Below, in pieces: positions 59,622 through 64,000 of a DNA stretch of 64,000 bases (position 1 is the stretch's first letter; every line of letters starts with the position of its first letter). This stretch comes from an uncultured Marivita sp. (GTDB taxonomy: Bacteria; Pseudomonadota; Alphaproteobacteria; Rhodobacterales; Rhodobacteraceae), in assembly GCF_947488135.1 (NCBI RefSeq), contig NZ_CANKYW010000004.1, positions 264,171 to 328,170 on the forward strand, written 5' to 3'. The notes beneath the pieces were generated by a model. The model did no database searches, had not been told where the DNA came from, and was given only the letters and a program-made list of their open reading frames with translations. The position numbers and the translations under genes are program-made.

Positions 59622-60884
59622 TTACTTGTAGACGCGCTCGCGCACTTGCTCGAGGCGGGCAAGGATGTCGTCAAGGTTGTCCGGGAACACCATGAATTCC
59701 TGGAAGCCTTGCATCGCCTCGGCTGCCATCTCAGCCGGGAAGTCGCGGTCGAAGAACTGCGCGACGCCGCCGGGGCTGTTCGACGACAGCATCGCGAAGC
59801 CCTGCTCGAGGAACTTGTCATCGTCGATCGACGCAGACGCGTTCACCGGCAACTGGCCAAGGTTTTCACCGTTGTTGATGATGGTCTGCTCCTCTGCCGA
59901 CACCACGAAACGCAGGAATTCCCGTGCCGCTTCCTTGTTGGAGGCATTGGCCGGGATGTGGAACGTGTCGGTCGGCGCGTCTTCGGCCATCTCGACACCT
60001 TCGGTTATCGCCGGGAACTGGTAAAAATCGATCTGATCGTCGCTCAGGCCAGCTTCGCGCAGTGGCGCCACGGCGAAGTTGCCCATGAGGTAGGCCGCGG
60101 CATCGCCGTTGACCATGAAGGGCAGTGCCTCTTGCCAGGAGTAGTTCTGGTGATTGTCGACATAGGCCCCCATGTCGATCAGCTCGCGCCAATTTGCAAA
60201 GGTCTGACGCACGCGATCATCCGTCCACGGCACTTCCCCGGCTGCCATTTCCATATGGAAATCATAGCCATGCGTGCGCAAGTTCAGGTAATCGAACCAG
60301 CCGCCGGCGGTCCACAAAAACTTGGTGCCAATGGTGTAGCACTTCACGCCATTGTCCAGAAGCGTCTGGCAGTTGGATTTCATCTCGTCGAAGGTCGCAG
60401 GCTCGGACAGACCGTACTGGTCATAGAGATCTTTGCGGTAATAGATGCCCCACTGGTAGTAGGTATAGGGCACGCCCCACTGTTTGCCGTCGATGGTCAT
60501 TGCGCCCTTGGTCGAGGCGAGGTTGTCGGCGATTTCCGGTTCGGCCCAAAGGTCGGACACATCCTCGAAAAGACCCGCCTCCACATAGGGGCGCATCCGG
60601 TTGGCCGCATACCATGTCGCCACATCGGGCGCGTCGGCGGTCAGGAAGTTGCGGATCTGAGTTTTGTAAGCCTCGCGGTCGATTACCGTGGTTTCGATGT
60701 TCAGCTCCGGGTGCATTTCGCCGAAGCGGTCGATCATCGCTTCCATCGTGGCGCGCGGTGCCGGGTTCGACGTGTCGAGAAAGATCTTGAGATCGCCACT
60801 CAGCGCATCGCCTTGAGCAAACGCTGTCGAGGCCGCAAATGCAGCCGTGAGCGCCAGTGCCGACGCCGTCAATGTGGAACGCAT
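59622..60884 (-). CDS. Sugar ABC transporter substrate-binding protein (galactoside)
   Basis: 420 residues. Signal peptide MRSTLTASALALTAAFAASTAFA (cleavage about residue 23). Then a family-1 solute-binding fold: DLKIFLDTSNPAPRATMEAMI, WYAANRMRPYVEAGLFEDV (about 91-109), WGVPYTYYQWGIYYRKDLYDQY (about 135-156). Its many aromatic residues suit oligosaccharide binding. First gene of the galactoside operon, facing the IclR gene across 150 bp. Confidence 0.9.
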   Translation of the reverse strand: MRSTLTASALALTAAFAASTAFAQGDALSGDLKIFLDTSNPAPRATMEAMIDRFGEMHPELNIETTVIDREAYKTQIRNFLTADAPDVATWYAANRMRPYVEAGLFEDVSDLWAEPEIADNLASTKGAMTIDGKQWGVPYTYYQWGIYYRKDLYDQYGLSEPATFDEMKSNCQTLLDNGVKCYTIGTKFLWTAGGWFDYLNLRTHGYDFHMEMAAGEVPWTDDRVRQTFANWRELIDMGAYVDNHQNYSWQEALPFMVNGDAAAYLMGNFAVAPLREAGLSDDQIDFYQFPAITEGVEMAEDAPTDTFHIPANASNKEAAREFLRFVVSAEEQTIINNGENLGQLPVNASASIDDDKFLEQGFAMLSSNSPGGVAQFFDRDFPAEMAAEAMQGFQEFMVFPDNLDDILARLEQVRERVYK

Positions 60885-61034
60885 GGTATCCTCCCTTATG
60901 CTCCCAACTCTGGTGCAAGATTGGTTCCATTATTCGAAACCTTGTTTTGCATATTGAAATCATAACAGCGACTCGCCTATGCTTGTCAACAGCCGTCGGC
61001 ACGCGACCTGCGGCATGGGAGGGATATCGCGACG
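60885..61034. promoter_or_regulatory. Divergent promoter region, galactoside operon / iclR
   Basis: 150 bp. Contains GGTTCC-ATTATTC-GAAACC (60923-60941), an imperfect inverted repeat with 6-base arms and 7-base spacer, the size expected of an IclR-family operator, in an AT-rich setting. A second AT-rich stretch (TTTTGCATATTGAAATCAT, 60945-60963) may contain the -10/-35 elements. No ORF. Confidence 0.5.
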
Positions 61035-61854
61035 ATGACGGCGGTCGAACGAAACGACGGAACCGTGGGCAAGGCGCTGGCCGTGCTGGACCAAATCGCG
61101 TCCTACGGACGGCCCGTGCGCTTTGGCGAGTTGCTGGCAGAGTCGGACATGCCGAAAGCCACGCTCTACCGGTTCGTTCAAACCCTGACCAACCAGGGCA
61201 TGTTGCAATACGATCCCGATCGCCAGACCTACGCCCCCGGCCTGCGCCTCGTGCGCCTGGCCCATACAGCTTGGGCGCAATCCTCGCTGGCTCCGGTCGC
61301 GCGCCCCCATATCGACGCGCTGAGCGCCGAAACCGGCGAGACCGTGCATCTGGCGCAGCTCGACCACGCGCAGGTGCTCTATGTCGACAAGCGCAACGCC
61401 CGCGACCCGGTGGAGATGTTCAGCCAGGCCGGCAAGGTCGGCCCGGCCTATTGCACCGGGGTCGGCAAAGCCATGCTCGCCTTCCTGCCCGAGGCCGAAC
61501 TTGAAACCGCCCTCGCCCAGCAAAGCTGGCACCGGTTCACGGCGACCACACATGGATCGTCCGACAGTCTGCGCCGCGAACTTGCCGAGATCCGCGAAGA
61601 CGGGCTCAGCTTCGACCGCGAGGAACATGAGACCGGGATCGTCTGCGTCGCCGCTCCGATCCTGAACAGCCAGATGCGGCCCTTGGGCGCGCTTTCGGTG
61701 ACGGGAACGACCCGGCGCACGGATCTCGACACGTTGCGCACCCTCGGCCCCCGCCTCAAGGCCGCGGCCCACGCCATCGCGCGTGACGCGGAAAGCTGGC
61801 TTTTCCCCCGCACATCACCGCCACCGGCGGCCCATAACAACGGAGAGATGTCCC

Positions 61855-61874
<20 letters not shown>
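61035..61874 (+). CDS. IclR-family regulator of the galactoside operon
   Basis: 279 residues. Winged helix (about 10-70: VGKALAVLDQIASYG, then SDMPKATLYRFVQTLTNQGMLQYD), followed by the IclR effector domain: GETVHLAQLDHAQVLYVDKR and AYCTGVGKAMLAFLPEA (about 139-155), EHETGIVCVAAPI (about 203). Such regulators commonly sense sugar acids or aromatic acids. A likely inducer here is galactonate or KDGal. The last 20 bases overlap the ABC ATPase gene. Confidence 0.9.
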
Positions 61875-62907
<1,033 letters not shown>

Positions 62908-62917
62908 GAAATGACGG

Positions 62918-63439
62918 TCAGTTGAGAGGTATCGACACCTTGAGCTGCACCGTCTCGACGCCGGGGTTTTCATCGTAAATCCCCGCGTTGGAGCGATGAT
63001 CATAGGTCATGGCCACGCGCCAGCCCTTCGAGGTCTCGTATCCAAGTTCGATACCAGAGCGAAACGCGATCGGACCCCCCAGATCGAAGCCGCCATTGTC
63101 GAAATAGAGACCCGGCATAGCGTGCAGCTCCGCATAGGCCCCGCTGCGACCGAAGGGGATTTCATAGGTCGCCCCGAAGCCAACCCAGGTTTCCCCGTCC
63201 TCACCGACAGACAGACCAGCGGCACCCCCGAACGGACCACGTTTTTGACCCAGATCGTAACGCAGGTAAATTTCCGCTGCCGCATCGGCGCGGCGTTCGA
63301 GCACTTCGCCCCCCGAGATCGAGAACCTCGGCGTTGTGTCGGAGGCGCCAAGGCAGCCGGTTTCCGTGCCGCAATGGTTCATACCCATATCGGTCAGGCC
63401 GATAATGAAGAGGAGTGCCGCGAAAGTGCCGTCTGCCAT
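62918..63439 (-). CDS. PagL-like lipid A 3-O-deacylase (acyloxyacyl hydrolase family)
   Basis: 173 residues. N-terminal hydrophobic segment (about 5-18, signal sequence-like), then alternating beta-barrel strands. The C-terminal motif YDHRSNAGIYDENPGVE contains the His-x-Ser-Asn core and following Glu typical of the PagL active site (His-Ser-Glu triad). It would remove the 3-O-acyl chain of lipid A in the outer membrane. Located between the ABC ATPase and the rRNA operon, transcribed towards the former. Confidence 0.8.
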   Translation of the reverse strand: MADGTFAALLFIIGLTDMGMNHCGTETGCLGASDTTPRFSISGGEVLERRADAAAEIYLRYDLGQKRGPFGGAAGLSVGEDGETWVGFGATYEIPFGRSGAYAELHAMPGLYFDNGGFDLGGPIAFRSGIELGYETSKGWRVAMTYDHRSNAGIYDENPGVETVQLKVSIPLN

Positions 63440-63550
63440 GAAACCCGCTTTTCTGTCTGAGTGCTCTGGTTTGGGAACTTGGGTTAATTCGCTGCCGATG
63501 TCCAGTTGAGGCGCGATCCTCAGTGGCGCGTTTTGCAGGCATCAGGACAC

Positions 63551-63583
63551 AAAAAAGCCCCTGCGGCGGGTGCCGAAGGGGCT
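63551..63583 (-). terminator. Terminator of the rRNA operon
   Basis: On the reverse strand AGCCCC pairs with GGGGCT around an inner stem-loop, followed by TTTTTT (63556-63551). About 50 bases after the 5S gene. A strong intrinsic terminator, suitable for an rRNA operon without a downstream tRNA. Confidence 0.88.
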
Positions 63584-63633
63584 GAATTCTGTTCATCGTT
63601 TTTGAGAGATACGCGTTTTGCGTCCTTTACTAG

Positions 63634-63748
63634 GTTTGGCGGTGACCTACTCTCCCACGTCTTGAGACGCAGTACCATTGGCGCGGTGGCACTTAACGGC
63701 CGGGTTCGGAATGGGACCGGGTGTTTTGCTCACGCTATGACCACCAAA
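63634..63748 (-). rRNA. rrf: 5S ribosomal RNA
   Basis: Read on the reverse strand the segment starts TTTGGTGGTCATAGCG and includes CCCGGTCCCATTCCGAACCCGG-type sequence (two adjacent segments) and ends GAGTAGGTCACCGCCAAA. These are hallmark 5S features. The ends pair (TTTGG with CCAAA), giving a helix I; boundaries may be 1-2 bases off. It follows the 23S gene by about 140 bases. Confidence 0.95.
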
Positions 63749-63891
63749 CCGAGAAAAGGACGCGATGGGCTGTTTTTGGCGGCCCATCGTGTGTTGTCCA
63801 AGTTTTGTACGCTGTATTTGGTGTCGTGCTTTTGATCATTGGTCCAGTGCGCCGCGTTCTTGTTTTAACGCGACGGTTTCGTTGTTACTGG

Positions 63892-64000
63892 ATCAAATCA
63901 AGCCTATCGGGCCATTAGTACCGGTCAGCTGAACGCATTGCTGCGCTTACACCTCCGGCCTATCGACGTGGTGGTCTACCACGGCCCTCAGGGATACCTT
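63892..64000 (-). rRNA. rrl: 23S ribosomal RNA, 3' end (partial)
   Basis: Reverse-strand reading gives GTGTAAGCGCAGCAATGCG, then TTCAGCTGACCGGTACTAAT and GATAGGCTTGATT, the conserved end of bacterial 23S rRNA. The gene continues beyond the right edge. Its 3' boundary is estimated from homology of the last helix. The 23S-5S spacer (63749-63891) shows no tRNA. Confidence 0.93.

Overview
The window looks like chromosomal DNA of a marine Rhodobacteraceae (Roseobacter-group) alphaproteobacterium. It is GC-rich, and several gene arrangements and small proteins resemble what I know from that family: ihfA next to a MerR gene, zapA near tkt and gap, bolA-grxD, DUF1127, a choice-of-anchor/Hint protein, and agl-type alpha-glucoside transport. 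There are also alphaproteobacterial-type regulatory sites: a GAAC-N7-GAAC LexA box before uvrA, a TTAA-N7-TTAA CtrA-like site, and CceR-like palindromes before both gap genes. This assignment is recognition from sequence, not a database result.

Layout. 1-13,000 is housekeeping: the fabH end, ihfA, a MerR regulator, tRNA-Pro(GGG), a double-length dCTP deaminase, a reverse-strand run nagZ-scpA-scpB preceded by a SPOR protein and argS, a cation/proton antiporter, dgt and erpA. 11,883-13,681 holds an unusual pair: a 220-residue protein built from ten FTSGL repeats and a 358-residue protein of unknown function. 14,000-27,000 holds xthA, a bolA/grxD unit with two tiny membrane ORFs inside it, zapA, tkt, two different GAPDH genes, an MFS carrier, a PepSY/cytochrome b/membrane-LuxR unit, and stress-type small proteins. 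27,000-36,500 holds coaD, a lipase, a CBS protein and a valine-degradation region (LysR, mmsA, acyl-CoA dehydrogenase, and a single ORF that fuses 3-hydroxyisobutyryl-CoA hydrolase to 3-hydroxyisobutyrate dehydrogenase). A Hint-domain protein and uvrA follow.

41,200-62,900 is devoted to sugars. The agl operon (aglE-F-G-A-K, reverse strand) takes up and hydrolyses alpha-glucosides. It faces a LacI regulator, a GH1 beta-glucosidase and glucokinase; two near-identical LacI-type palindromes lie in the divergent region. The next nine-gene reverse-strand operon (ABC transporter, GH4 alpha-galactosidase, SDR, DgoK, DgoA, SMP-30 lactonase, GH42 beta-galactosidase) fits import of galactosides, release of galactose and oxidative (De Ley-Doudoroff) breakdown to pyruvate and glyceraldehyde-3-phosphate. 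A divergent IclR regulator and the transporter ATPase complete it. No galactonate dehydratase is present. The SDR has Asn where the catalytic Lys of the YxxxK motif is expected.

The right edge is the 3' end of an rRNA operon on the reverse strand (partial 23S, 5S, terminator), followed by a PagL-like outer-membrane lipid A deacylase gene. The observations I consider most worth testing are the valine-pathway gene fusion, the FTSGL repeat protein with its partner, the alpha-plus-beta galactosidase operon (possibly for algal galactolipid head groups), and the shared regulatory palindromes upstream of the two GAPDH genes.
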